This document shows positions 11,858-18,409 of a stretch of 20,046 nt of DNA, in pieces. The notes beneath the pieces were generated by a model, which was given only the letters and a program-made list of their open reading frames with translations, had not been told where the DNA came from and searched no databases. The stretch comes from a virus: positions 1 to 20,046 of IMG/VR virus record IMGVR_UViG_3300021963_000837; one strand, written 5' to 3'. Each line of letters begins with the position of its first letter. Position 1 is the stretch's first letter. The position numbers were made by a program, and so were the translations under genes.

Positions 11858-12062
11858 TTAGTGCCTCCCTAAGAACTAGTTTGGCATGTTGTAGTCCAGC
11901 AAGTTCAGTCTCATCTGTAGTCTTGTCAATAAGCGAATTAATGGAACCCATTGCAACAGCCCAGGTTTCTCTTAATCCATCTTCATAACGCTCACGCATA
12001 ATGGCTGAGTAAGTTTTCCAGGTCATAGTAGTTGACCCATCTTCATTAATAATTTCAATCAT
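11829..12062 (-). CDS. 77-residue ORF inserted in the exonuclease gene
   Basis: The frame runs from ATG 12062, in an ATGA overlap with the N-terminal exonuclease piece, to TGA 11831-11829, overlapping the C-terminal piece by 29 bases. The protein is helical and charged: MIEIINEDGSTTMTWKTYSA, RERYEDGLRETWAVAMGS, DETELAGLQHAKLVLREALS. I recognise no domain and see no homing-endonuclease, HNH or GIY-YIG motif. It interrupts what in related phages is, to my knowledge, one continuous exonuclease. It may be a moron-like insertion, a binding partner of the two halves, or the product of gene fission. Confidence 0.65.
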   Translation of the reverse strand: MIEIINEDGSTTMTWKTYSAIMRERYEDGLRETWAVAMGSINSLIDKTTDETELAGLQHAKLVLREALSGHRSKSLD

Positions 12063-12250
12063 AGGTTCTCCAAGTCCCACGCTTCTGTGGCTGAGTGAAA
12101 GGCAGAGCCACCAACAGACCATACGGATGGCTCTTCGGGTAGGCTAAGTAGACGACCTAGATAATACTGATATCCGCAGTCGATGAATGTAGTAAATGCT
12201 GAGTATGATATATGCTCAGGTAATGTGTAGTCTTGCAGTTGTATAGTCAT
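12059..12250 (-). CDS. Cas4/RecB-like exonuclease, N-terminal part
   Basis: A 63-residue protein from ATG 12250. HISYSAFTTFIDCGYQYYL (13-31) is the classical N-terminal helix of Cas4/AddB/RecB-type nucleases, with C25 as the first iron-sulfur ligand. GGSAFHSATEAW (47-58) is the next conserved helix with His52. The frame then ends at TGA 12061-12059. The continuation of the family is found in the same frame at 11857, after a 200-base stretch with several stops, so simple readthrough cannot join them. No ribosome-binding site precedes the ATG. The -10 box ends 7 bases before it, so translation is probably leaderless. It is the first gene of the replication operon. Confidence 0.75.
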   Translation of the reverse strand: MTIQLQDYTLPEHISYSAFTTFIDCGYQYYLGRLLSLPEEPSVWSVGGSAFHSATEAWDLENL

Positions 12251-12257
12251 AGGATTA

Positions 12258-12286
12258 ATTATACAGGATAGATTCTATCTTGTCAA
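12258..12286 (-). promoter_or_regulatory. Strong promoter giving a leaderless message
   Basis: On the minus strand TTGACA (12286-12281) and TATAAT (12263-12258) are both consensus, with a 17-base spacer. The predicted start is at or next to 12250, the A of the first ATG. The spacer contains the perfect palindrome GATAGA-T-TCTATC (12267-12279), an operator candidate. It drives the replication operon. Confidence 0.85.
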
Positions 12287-12415
12287 GGTAAGGTTCCTAT
12301 GAGTAAGAATCAGGTATGCTATAATTGTATATTATAATATACAGTATATATATATAAGACCCCGAAGGGGTCTATTATATAATATATATAATATATACTA
12401 TAGGTAACTTACCTT
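12285..12415. repeat. Large AT-rich imperfect inverted repeat
   Basis: Outer arms 12285-12300 and 12400-12415 match at 14 of 16 positions (AAGGTAAG..CCTAT against ATAGG..CTTACCTT). Inside are the 16-bp palindrome GTATATTATAATATAC (12327-12342), long TA alternations and the hairpin at 12357-12373. The left arm touches the -35 box of the replication promoter. It could be a regulatory site, an origin-like duplex-unwinding region, or both. Confidence 0.6.
12357..12373. terminator. Short GC hairpin, terminator-like
   Basis: AGACCCC (12357-12363) and GGGGTCT (12367-12373) form a perfect 7-bp stem around GAA. On the minus strand the loop is TTC, as in many strong terminators, and AT-rich sequence follows. 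It would act as a second stop for transcripts arriving from the late operon. Confidence 0.6.
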
Positions 12416-12462
12416 AAATCTTATCTGAGTGGTTAGGGGAAGACCACCTAGATACGACAAAA

Positions 12463-12503
12463 GACCCCCCTTCCTAGTAGTGATACTAAGTTGGGGGGTT
12501 TTC
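12463..12503. terminator. Strong hairpin terminator of the late operon
   Basis: ACCCCCC (12464-12470) pairs with GGGGGGT (12493-12499). An inner stem TAGTA/TACTA (12475-12479/12484-12488) extends it. TTTT follows on the plus strand, and TCTTTT on the minus strand. It lies 47 bases after the holin stop, so it ends the minus-strand late transcript before the replication promoter. Confidence 0.8.
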
Positions 12504-12549
12504 GTGTCTCTAAAGGGCGTTTAAAGCCTGATTAGGGGCATATCTAAGC

Positions 12550-12741
12550 CTATCTTCCGAAGTCTTTTTCAGCGCTGTCAGCCCATTTAGCCAATGGGCC
12601 GAACACAGCACCGATTGCAATAGCGTATTGAGGGGCTAGGTCAGCAGCCAATGCTAGTCCTAATGTTACGGCTGATGCTAGTACTGCACGGCAGTAAGAC
12701 TTGAATGCTTTCTTCTGACGCTCTGTAATTTTGAACTTCAT
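12550..12741 (-). CDS. Holin
   Basis: A 63-residue protein, ATG 12741 in ATGA overlap with the endolysin stop and AAAGGAG upstream. The N terminus is basic (MKFKITERQKKAFKSY), followed by two hydrophobic segments at about 19-33 (AVLASAVTLGLALAA) and 38-52 (QYAIAIGAVFGPLAK), then a charged end WADSAEKDFGR. A small, two-segment membrane protein right after an endolysin is the classic holin arrangement. It would form membrane lesions that let the endolysin reach the cell wall. It is the last gene of the late operon. Confidence 0.78.
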   Translation of the reverse strand: MKFKITERQKKAFKSYCRAVLASAVTLGLALAADLAPQYAIAIGAVFGPLAKWADSAEKDFGR

Positions 12742-13187
12742 TTGTTCTCCTTTGTTGGTAGTGGTTCTTTCGAAGCCTTTACCTTGTTGAGTATTGTTGC
12801 CTTTCCCATCCAAGGGAACCAAGGTGATGTATCATTACCGCAGTTGTCTTTGATGGAAATATGTATATGTTTTGTATGCTTATTTGAACCAGTGTATTCT
12901 CTGTCACCCTTTTCGGCTGACCAGATTCTACCCTTAAATATTAAATACTTAACTCGTCTATCTGATTTAAGGTGTGCGTAAACCTCATGACAATTAATGT
13001 CATTGTCAGGGTCATGAGTCAAGTCTACTGCTAGCCCAGTATTGTGGTCCGAAGTTGGGCTGGCTTTCAGATGAGCAGCAGATGGTAGCAGACCATCGCT
13101 GGCTTTCTTGCGTTTCGGTCTTAACGCCGTCGCCTGGCGCAACACAGCAATTGCAGCAGGTGTGGCTTTCTTTACAACAGTTGTCAT
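12738..13187 (-). CDS. Endolysin, M15-type peptidase
   Basis: A 149-residue protein starting in TAATG. It shows the zinc-peptidase signature of the M15/VanY-like group: SDHNTGLAVDLTHDP with H48 and D55, and TKHIHISI with H107 and H109. An upstream basic stretch ALRPKRKKASDGLLPSAAH (21-39) contains the conserved S-D-G region. The family cleaves peptide cross-bridges or stem peptides of peptidoglycan. There is no signal peptide and no separate wall-binding domain, so release depends on the holin encoded next. The Lys-rich tail (KVKASKEPLPTKENK) may aid wall binding. Confidence 0.85.
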   Translation of the reverse strand: MTTVVKKATPAAIAVLRQATALRPKRKKASDGLLPSAAHLKASPTSDHNTGLAVDLTHDPDNDINCHEVYAHLKSDRRVKYLIFKGRIWSAEKGDREYTGSNKHTKHIHISIKDNCGNDTSPWFPWMGKATILNKVKASKEPLPTKENK

Positions 13188-13387
13188 TATTTCCCATTTT
13201 GAATTAGTATCTGATAAAGGGTATCTACTTTTTGCTCTAACCTATTGACTTGGTCTTTGACACTAGAGCCACCATTAGGGCGAAGTTCAGATAAATAGTG
13301 TTTAACTAAGTGTCTTACCGCAACCGCAAGTGTTCCAAGTAAAGTTGTTATGGCTACTGCTAATGCAGCCCAGTCATTAGGTGTCAT
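13187..13387 (-). CDS. Small membrane protein with coiled coil
   Basis: A 66-residue protein. Residues 6-27 (WAALAVAITTLLGTLAVAVRHL) form one membrane segment. Residues about 43-62 (VKDQVNRLEQKVDTLYQIL) have heptad spacing and should form a coiled coil. It sits directly before the endolysin and shares TAATG with it, so a lysis function (second holin, antiholin or spanin-like) is likely. A host Gram-positive envelope makes a spanin less likely. ATG 13387 lacks a ribosome-binding site and follows the preceding stop by 4 bases. Confidence 0.7.
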   Translation of the reverse strand: MTPNDWAALAVAITTLLGTLAVAVRHLVKHYLSELRPNGGSSVKDQVNRLEQKVDTLYQILIQNGK

Positions 13388-13391
13388 AATA

Positions 13392-15368
13392 TTATACCGT
13401 TCTAATCGTAATTTCTACGACTCCCCCGAAGCCATCAAATCTCTTGTCTGGTGGAGTCATACGTATGAATGAAATTTGTTCAATAACTACTTGACGACTT
13501 TCACCAGTAGTTAAATCCTGCCAAGCAATAACGTCACCGCTTTCCTCTACGTTTTCAAGCGCATTAAGTCTTGCTTGTGCCTTGCCTTCATATCCAGATA
13601 CAACATTGTATCTATCTGTTTCGATATCAAAACAATACACAGGAAATCTGATTACTCTTTGACGAGGTGTAGCAATAGTTGCTTTTGCCTGATAACCTTT
13701 GAAGATTGGCCCTAGGCTTGTAGTTGTTGCATCGCGGTTAAGAACAAACTTATATGCTACATACTCTTGTGCTGTAGCAGGACTAGATGTGGTTACTTCT
13801 ACTGGGGTTACACCGCTTGTGTATGTAATATGGTCATACTCTACACCGCTTTTATCTACAGTTTCAAGAGTCATAGAACCATATGTAAAGTCACCACGAC
13901 CTAATAGTCGCTTAAAGTTCTTAGGCTCTAATGTTCCATAGCGTATATTACCTGTAGTAATATAGCCACTAGATATAAGAACTGATGGGTCTTCACGATA
14001 TACATGACCATTAGCAGATGATGCATAAGCAGTTGTATACATTAAGTAGTTAGTTGAACCAGCAAAACCACATGATGTTGTGACATGTTCAGTTACCCCA
14101 GAATAATACAAATCATTTGCATAAGCAAAGCGCAATGTTTCTATTTCATTTCCTAGGTCAATACGAATTACACCTGGTTCTCCAGCAACGCCAGTCGCAC
14201 ACCACACGAATTTGTCTCGTGCAGCAAAGTCATAGCAAGGCTGTGTGGTTTCCACAATAAGTGGACCATAATTAATGGAGCCATCAGTGTCAGAGACAAC
14301 TGCTGCACGGATTCCTTTACTAGTACCTATCATCATATAGCCTAGGTAGTAGAAAATTTTATGTACTATCTCACCTACTGGTAACTCTGCGGCAACTTGG
14401 GCTGAGGTTAAAGTAGGCATAGCACCTGAAGTTTGTAGTGTAAATTTTTGAATAGTAGATTGAATACCATTATATCCAGCAACATATATAGCAGCGCCAG
14501 ATGCAGTAATGCTTGTGTATGTATGAGTTGCAGATGGATGTGTGTATAATGCTGTTGGCATAGATGTTGCACTACCAGTAAATTCATATACAGCATTATT
14601 AGCGCACATAACTAAACGTTCTTTAACAAATTCCATTACAGCATTTGTTAACACAATAGATGGAGATGTAAACATAGATGTATTGGCTGTACTGGAATCA
14701 CCAGTCAAAGCCTTCTTATATACACGTAGTTTACCAGCACCACTTAAGTCGTTAGTTACCCAGTAGGCTGTAGTTCCATCATCACATACGGCATATACTT
14801 TATCATCTGTTCCTGCATTATAATCAATAAAGTGTGTAACTGTTCCATCAAGTGCTACTTTATCAACATCGTATTCGTCATGAAGTAATACACCATTAGT
14901 ACCATTCCAGGTAATTGAGCGTGATTGTTGTTGAGAACGAGCATTAGATGCAATAGCGCCAGTTGTAATGTGGTTTTCGTTACAGTTATTAAGTAATGTT
15001 ACTTGACCTTTAGTCCAAACATTAACACCCTTGCTATCAGCAAATCTATGTGATACAATTTCTCCAGCAGATGGGTCATAAAACTTAATGCCTGAACCAG
15101 AGTGGAATGATGATTGACTTCTTATCCACCAACCAGTAAGTGATTGCTCACCTGGTTCTGCTCCATTATCAAACTGGTCTTTACGGAAAGGTGCAGTCTG
15201 TCTAATGTATGGGCGTGCATCACTAATAGCATAAAAGAATGGTTGCCCACCAATGGCTACATCATATGAATCAGATGTATTCTGCCAGTATGCGCTTGTA
15301 GATACAATGCCAACATCAACAGCAATTGCTTGATTGGCACGACCTTCGGTTATATCACGACCAGCCAC
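13392..15368 (-). CDS. Minor tail / tail-tip beta-propeller-like protein
   Basis: A 658-residue protein, GTG 15368 with AAGGAG upstream. It is beta-rich throughout, with many strand repeats of the type AVCDDGTTAYWV, ERLVMCANNAVYEF and DKFVWCATGVAG in roughly 40-residue spacing between 140 and 400. This gives the impression of a beta-propeller. The last quarter contains long strands (TYGSMTLETVDKSGVEYD, FPVYCFDIETDRYNV) and ends VVEITIRTV. Location just before the lysis genes and after small fibre genes fits a minor tail or baseplate protein that contacts the host surface. I cannot name the exact family. Confidence 0.72.
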   Translation of the reverse strand: MAGRDITEGRANQAIAVDVGIVSTSAYWQNTSDSYDVAIGGQPFFYAISDARPYIRQTAPFRKDQFDNGAEPGEQSLTGWWIRSQSSFHSGSGIKFYDPSAGEIVSHRFADSKGVNVWTKGQVTLLNNCNENHITTGAIASNARSQQQSRSITWNGTNGVLLHDEYDVDKVALDGTVTHFIDYNAGTDDKVYAVCDDGTTAYWVTNDLSGAGKLRVYKKALTGDSSTANTSMFTSPSIVLTNAVMEFVKERLVMCANNAVYEFTGSATSMPTALYTHPSATHTYTSITASGAAIYVAGYNGIQSTIQKFTLQTSGAMPTLTSAQVAAELPVGEIVHKIFYYLGYMMIGTSKGIRAAVVSDTDGSINYGPLIVETTQPCYDFAARDKFVWCATGVAGEPGVIRIDLGNEIETLRFAYANDLYYSGVTEHVTTSCGFAGSTNYLMYTTAYASSANGHVYREDPSVLISSGYITTGNIRYGTLEPKNFKRLLGRGDFTYGSMTLETVDKSGVEYDHITYTSGVTPVEVTTSSPATAQEYVAYKFVLNRDATTTSLGPIFKGYQAKATIATPRQRVIRFPVYCFDIETDRYNVVSGYEGKAQARLNALENVEESGDVIAWQDLTTGESRQVVIEQISFIRMTPPDKRFDGFGGVVEITIRTV

Positions 15369-15387
15369 AGTGCTCCTTAATTAAAAA

Positions 15388-15741
15388 TTAGTTTTCAACC
15401 CATTGTCTTGTAAGTTCAGACCAAGCGTATTTTTTTCCATCATTAGGATAAGCAACTGGTGCTTGCCATTGACAAGTATCTTCATCTAGTACCCAAGATG
15501 TAAATGGTTTAAATGGTATAAAAGCATTTTTTTCAGAATCATAAGTCATACCTACGCCTGCAAAATTTTTGCGGATATTACCATTATAGGAAGTTTGTTT
15601 CCAATTACCACCAAATAATGACTGGCAAAATGCTATACCTTTAGATTCTGATTCAACACCATTATCTAATAGTTCATTATTATGAATAACAATAACTTCA
15701 GTAACTACATTATTTTCATCTAATTTTGCAAAGTGTGCCAT
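15388..15741 (-). CDS. Conserved aquatic-phage tail-region protein
   Basis: A 117-residue protein beginning MAHFAKLDENNVVTEVIVIHN, with a Trp-rich end: KPFTSWVLDEDTCQWQAP, then DDGK-like NDGKKYAWSEL. From memory it matches a protein found near tail-fibre genes of cyanophages and other aquatic phages (MAHFA...V..V.V, ..NWKQTSYN, RKNFAGVGMTYD, ..F.PFKPF.SW). Its role is not established. It is probably a virion or fibre accessory protein. It starts in TAATG with the glycine-rich gene, and has no signal peptide or membrane segment. Confidence 0.75.
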   Translation of the reverse strand: MAHFAKLDENNVVTEVIVIHNNELLDNGVESESKGIAFCQSLFGGNWKQTSYNGNIRKNFAGVGMTYDSEKNAFIPFKPFTSWVLDEDTCQWQAPVAYPNDGKKYAWSELTRQWVEN

Positions 15742-16682
15742 TAGTATCTAATGCTCCCGCTTCCAGTAAATTTATAAATGTGGTATGAGCCTGATGTTGT
15801 ATAAGTTGGAGAACCAGTAGTTGCTGCTGCGGCTTTTGGACCACGAATAATTACAACTCCTGAACCACCTGTACCACCTAATGTAAAACTACCATTGTAG
15901 CCTCCGCCACCACCGCCACCGCCTGTATTTGCAGTTGCAGCAGTTCCAGCAGAACCTTCAGTTCCACCAGCACCGCCTCCACCTGTGCCACCTGTACCAC
16001 CACTATTAGTTCCAGACCTGCGGTAGTCAGTTCCTCCTCCGCCACCACCTGCATAATATGTAGCAGTTCCTGAAATAGAAGTTTCTACACCTACTCCACC
16101 ATTACCACCATTAAGGCTTGCAGAATCTCCACCAACAGCGCCAGCACCTCCGCCACCGCCACCAATTGAACCTTGTGTAGAACTATTAGGGTCACCATTA
16201 CCGCCATTATTTCCTTGGCCAGCAACACCTACACCTGTTGTATAAGCATATCCTGACTGATAAGTACAGCCCGCGCCTGAACCACCATTAGTGCTGTTAA
16301 AAGCCTCTGCGTTAGGTGGTGAAGCACCTCCGCCATTTGCGGTAATAGTAGTTATTCCTTCTCCAGAAACAGATGAGTTACTTCCTTTAGTTGCAGTAGT
16401 AATAGTTGGCGCTGTACCACCTGCACCAACAGTAATTGTATAAGTAAAGCCACCTTTAAAGACTACTGGACTTTCTACTGAACTATTATTAGTACCACCA
16501 GTTTTATCAACGGTACAACGTAAACCTCCAGCACCAGCGCCACCTTGTCCGTCACCACCTGCAGCACCTCCACCACCAGCAACTACAAGATAATCAACAG
16601 TAACTGGCTCTGTATACATAGTATTGCCAACCAGCATTGTTCCTTTAAATAAACCAGTCTTAAGACTTCTTACTGGAGTCAT
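15741..16682 (-). CDS. Glycine-rich tail fibre protein
   Basis: A 313-residue protein. After a short N terminus (MTPVRSLKTGLFKG) comes VDYLVVAGGGGAAGG (28-42), the standard opening of glycine-rich phage fibre domains. Then come many poly-Gly runs with Thr/Ser/Asn to about residue 270, and the end GGSGVVIIRGPKAAA and YHIYKFTGSGSIRY, also typical. Such domains form polyglycine-helix tips that bind surface receptors. The nucleotide sequence is correspondingly repetitive (CCACC-rich on the plus strand, 15880-16580), which makes it prone to recombination. Confidence 0.82.
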   Translation of the reverse strand: MTPVRSLKTGLFKGTMLVGNTMYTEPVTVDYLVVAGGGGAAGGDGQGGAGAGGLRCTVDKTGGTNNSSVESPVVFKGGFTYTITVGAGGTAPTITTATKGSNSSVSGEGITTITANGGGASPPNAEAFNSTNGGSGAGCTYQSGYAYTTGVGVAGQGNNGGNGDPNSSTQGSIGGGGGGAGAVGGDSASLNGGNGGVGVETSISGTATYYAGGGGGGTDYRRSGTNSGGTGGTGGGGAGGTEGSAGTAATANTGGGGGGGGYNGSFTLGGTGGSGVVIIRGPKAAAATTGSPTYTTSGSYHIYKFTGSGSIRY

Positions 16683-16984
16683 TACGCAATCTCCACTCCG
16701 CTAATATGAAAGTTAACAGTTGTTGCAGAGGCTAAACCTTTAATAGTTTTTGTAGTAGCCAATACTTGTTTTAAGTCAATAACGGTTGTATCTCGTCCAC
16801 CAACTGTAACTAAAGTTGCAACAGAAACATCATCTAAAGATAAAGTAAATGTTGCATCATTTAAATCCGTATTAGTAACTGCAATATTAGTTACTACTGT
16901 AGTAGTTGCCGAAGGAGTTGTGTATAGGGTTGTGCTTGATGTTGATGCTGCTCCACGAAAGAGCGCCTTACTTGTTGTAGCCAT
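16682..16984 (-). CDS. Small tail/fibre-associated protein, family B
   Basis: A 100-residue Thr/Val-rich beta protein, ATG 16984 with GAAAGGTAG upstream. STTLYTTPSATTTVVTNIAV (16-35), TVIDLKQVL and ending FHISGVEIA are shared with the partial gene at the right window edge (TTLYTVPSATSTVVSTITI ... GSEIA). So the two are paralogues about 3 kb apart. Similar proteins occur beside fibre genes in other phages and are probably structural. The exact role is unknown. The stop shares TAATG with the glycine-rich gene. Confidence 0.7.
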   Translation of the reverse strand: MATTSKALFRGAASTSSTTLYTTPSATTTVVTNIAVTNTDLNDATFTLSLDDVSVATLVTVGGRDTTVIDLKQVLATTKTIKGLASATTVNFHISGVEIA

Positions 16985-17006
16985 TAGTTACTACCTTTCG
17001 TTATTG

Positions 17007-17150
17007 TTAGTATGAATCCATTACATCAGCAATTGTTACTGATGATAAATCTGGGGCAGGGATTGCTGCGATTGCTGCTGATACTTCTGCGTCTGTTGCT
17101 AGAACTGTGGCTGAGCCAGCCAATGTTGCTAGGTCTCTTGCTTTACTCAT
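17007..17150 (-). CDS. Short fibre-region protein (MSKARDLA type)
   Basis: A 47-residue protein from ATG 17150 with AAGGA upstream, ending at TAA 17009-17007. It begins MSKARDLATLAGSATVLATD, close to the MSKARDLADL opening often seen as the N terminus or linker of phage tail fibres. Then comes AEVSAAIAAIPAPDLSSVTI and a stop. In other phages this start leads into a longer fibre, so this may be a reduced or broken fibre gene, or a small independent adaptor. It lies between two other small fibre-region genes with gaps of 9 and 22 bases. Confidence 0.65.
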   Translation of the reverse strand: MSKARDLATLAGSATVLATDAEVSAAIAAIPAPDLSSVTIADVMDSY

Positions 17151-17159
17151 TGGTTGTCC

Positions 17160-17393
17160 TTACTTAGTTAGGGCTGCAATTTCATCAGCGGTTAAACCTA
17201 GTGATGCTAACTTTGCCTCAGCACTTGCTTTGGCTGCAGCCTTGGCTGCTTCTGCTGCTTCTTCTGCTGCTTTAATCTCAGCAAACTTTGCTGCTTCTAC
17301 TTCACGCTGAGCAAGTTCTTCTGCTGTATATGGGCGTTCTGTTACTTCGCCTGTCTCGCAGTTTACTTCTACTACCATAGGTGTATCTGACAT
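17160..17393 (-). CDS. Ala/Glu-rich helical tail-region protein
   Basis: A 77-residue protein, ATG 17393 with AAAAGGAATAACA upstream. VVEVNCETGEVTERPYT (7-23) is a beta start. Residues 24-65 are one long Ala/Glu helix (AEELAQREVEAAKF ... AAKASAEAKLA), and it ends LGLTADEIAALTK. The pattern (E-x-G-E-x-x-R-P-T followed by a coiled coil and LGLTxDE) resembles small phage proteins of unknown role near fibre genes, some of them possible fibre chaperones. It could trimerise with or chaperone a fibre. Confidence 0.68.
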   Translation of the reverse strand: MSDTPMVVEVNCETGEVTERPYTAEELAQREVEAAKFAEIKAAEEAAEAAKAAAKASAEAKLASLGLTADEIAALTK

Positions 17394-17417
17394 TGTTATT
17401 CCTTTTCTCGTTAGTTA

Positions 17418-17927
17418 TTAAATACCGTAAAGGTATGCTGTTGAACCAGCCATAAACTGGCTACCACCGCTATCAAAGTTACCAATAGATATGCTGGTAA
17501 TTCCAGAGGTAGTTGGGTGCTGACTTACTGAGTGCATATATAAAGCAGTGCTACCATTTTTCTCAGATGCTGATTCAGTTAAAATTGATTTAATGGCACT
17601 GCTTGTATAGTTAGGGAAAATATATTCAGCATTTGAAAACATTGAGGCGAGTGTTCCGCTTCCATTTCCTCCAACATATACATAGTTTAAGTTAGAACCA
17701 CCAGACCAGCCCGAACTACCATTGCCAAATAATCTTACTCCATAACCAGTAGGATTTATATCAGTTCCATTGATGGTTAAACGAACTCCATCGCCGTCAC
17801 CAGCAATGTTTGTCTTACCAGCAAGTTTTAGTACTAGGTGTTTATATGTTTGTGGTATAGAGGTGAATGAAATTGAAGATGCAGCACTACCTAAAGAAAC
17901 GCTTGCAATCCATTTGTATGTTGCCAT
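17418..17927 (-). CDS. Tail/receptor-type beta protein, family A copy 1
   Basis: A 169-residue member of a four-gene paralogous family. Shared features: a start with YxxIxxxxLGSxxSxIxFTSIPxTYKHLxLxL (here KWIASVSLGSAASSISFTSI, then PQTYKHLVLKLAG), a central beta region with Asn/Gly-rich loops, and the end STAYLYGI. This pattern resembles a jelly-roll-like virion domain of small phage tail proteins. The middle (about 55-130) differs strongly from the other copies while both ends are kept, as expected for receptor-binding proteins. Its start shares TAATG with copy 2. Confidence 0.7.
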   Translation of the reverse strand: MATYKWIASVSLGSAASSISFTSIPQTYKHLVLKLAGKTNIAGDGDGVRLTINGTDINPTGYGVRLFGNGSSGWSGGSNLNYVYVGGNGSGTLASMFSNAEYIFPNYTSSAIKSILTESASEKNGSTALYMHSVSQHPTTSGITSISIGNFDSGGSQFMAGSTAYLYGI

Positions 17928-18409
17928 TATGCCACCGATATTCCGTATAAGTTGAATGTAGTTCCAGATGCAAAACTAGACAATGTATTAACCTCCACTG
18001 AGGTAACTGCACTTGTACTTATCCATCTTCCAACATTCATATCATAAGAGCGTTGACCAGAACTTCCTTTTGATATGTAGTGTTTTTGAGTATTAGTGCT
18101 TCTATAATTAAAAATATCAATATGAAGCATAAATGGGTCAGTACCAACATTGTTTATTTGAAGGTATGCAGTAGTATAACTACCACCATTTGCAGTAGCA
18201 CCTGCAGCGGATGCATAATTTGTAGCAGAGTCATAACTTGAAGCACTGCCATTAAATGTTAAATAATCTAAACTACTAGATACAGCCGTATGGGTTCCTT
18301 GTACTATTAATACTAGGTCCTGATAACTACCCAGACTAGAAAAAGTAACAGTAGATGCTGATGAACCAAGGGTTTGGCTTTGTATTAAATCATAGGTTGC
18401 TGTTGGCAT
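17927..18409 (-). CDS. Tail/receptor-type beta protein, family A copy 2
   Basis: A 160-residue family member: YDLIQSQTLGSSASTVTFSS, LGSYQDLVLIVQG at the start and TTFNLYGISVA at the end. The central part has SSYDSATNYASAAGATANGG and FNYRSTNTQKHYISKGSS, which is partly comparable to the INDYKDTN-type segment of copy 3 (DILNYKDTNNRKVARAYGG). So the N.R-type strand is conserved across copies. It is a likely virion surface protein. It overlaps copy 3 by TAATG. No membrane or signal segment is present. Confidence 0.7.
   Translation of the reverse strand: MPTATYDLIQSQTLGSSASTVTFSSLGSYQDLVLIVQGTHTAVSSSLDYLTFNGSASSYDSATNYASAAGATANGGSYTTAYLQINNVGTDPFMLHIDIFNYRSTNTQKHYISKGSSGQRSYDMNVGRWISTSAVTSVEVNTLSSFASGTTFNLYGISVA

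Noticed and set aside
11857-12061. Group I or II intron in the exonuclease gene
   Set aside because: About 200 bases is too short for a typical self-splicing intron, most of it is an ORF, and I see no conserved intron core.
13387-13402. TATAAT just before the ATG at 13387 as a leaderless promoter
   Set aside because: It is only 3-4 bases from the ATG, there is no -35 at the right distance, and it overlaps the preceding gene's last codons.
15880-16580. Tandem repeat or CRISPR-like array
   Set aside because: The repetition comes from Gly codons of the fibre protein; there are no regular spacers or palindromic repeats.
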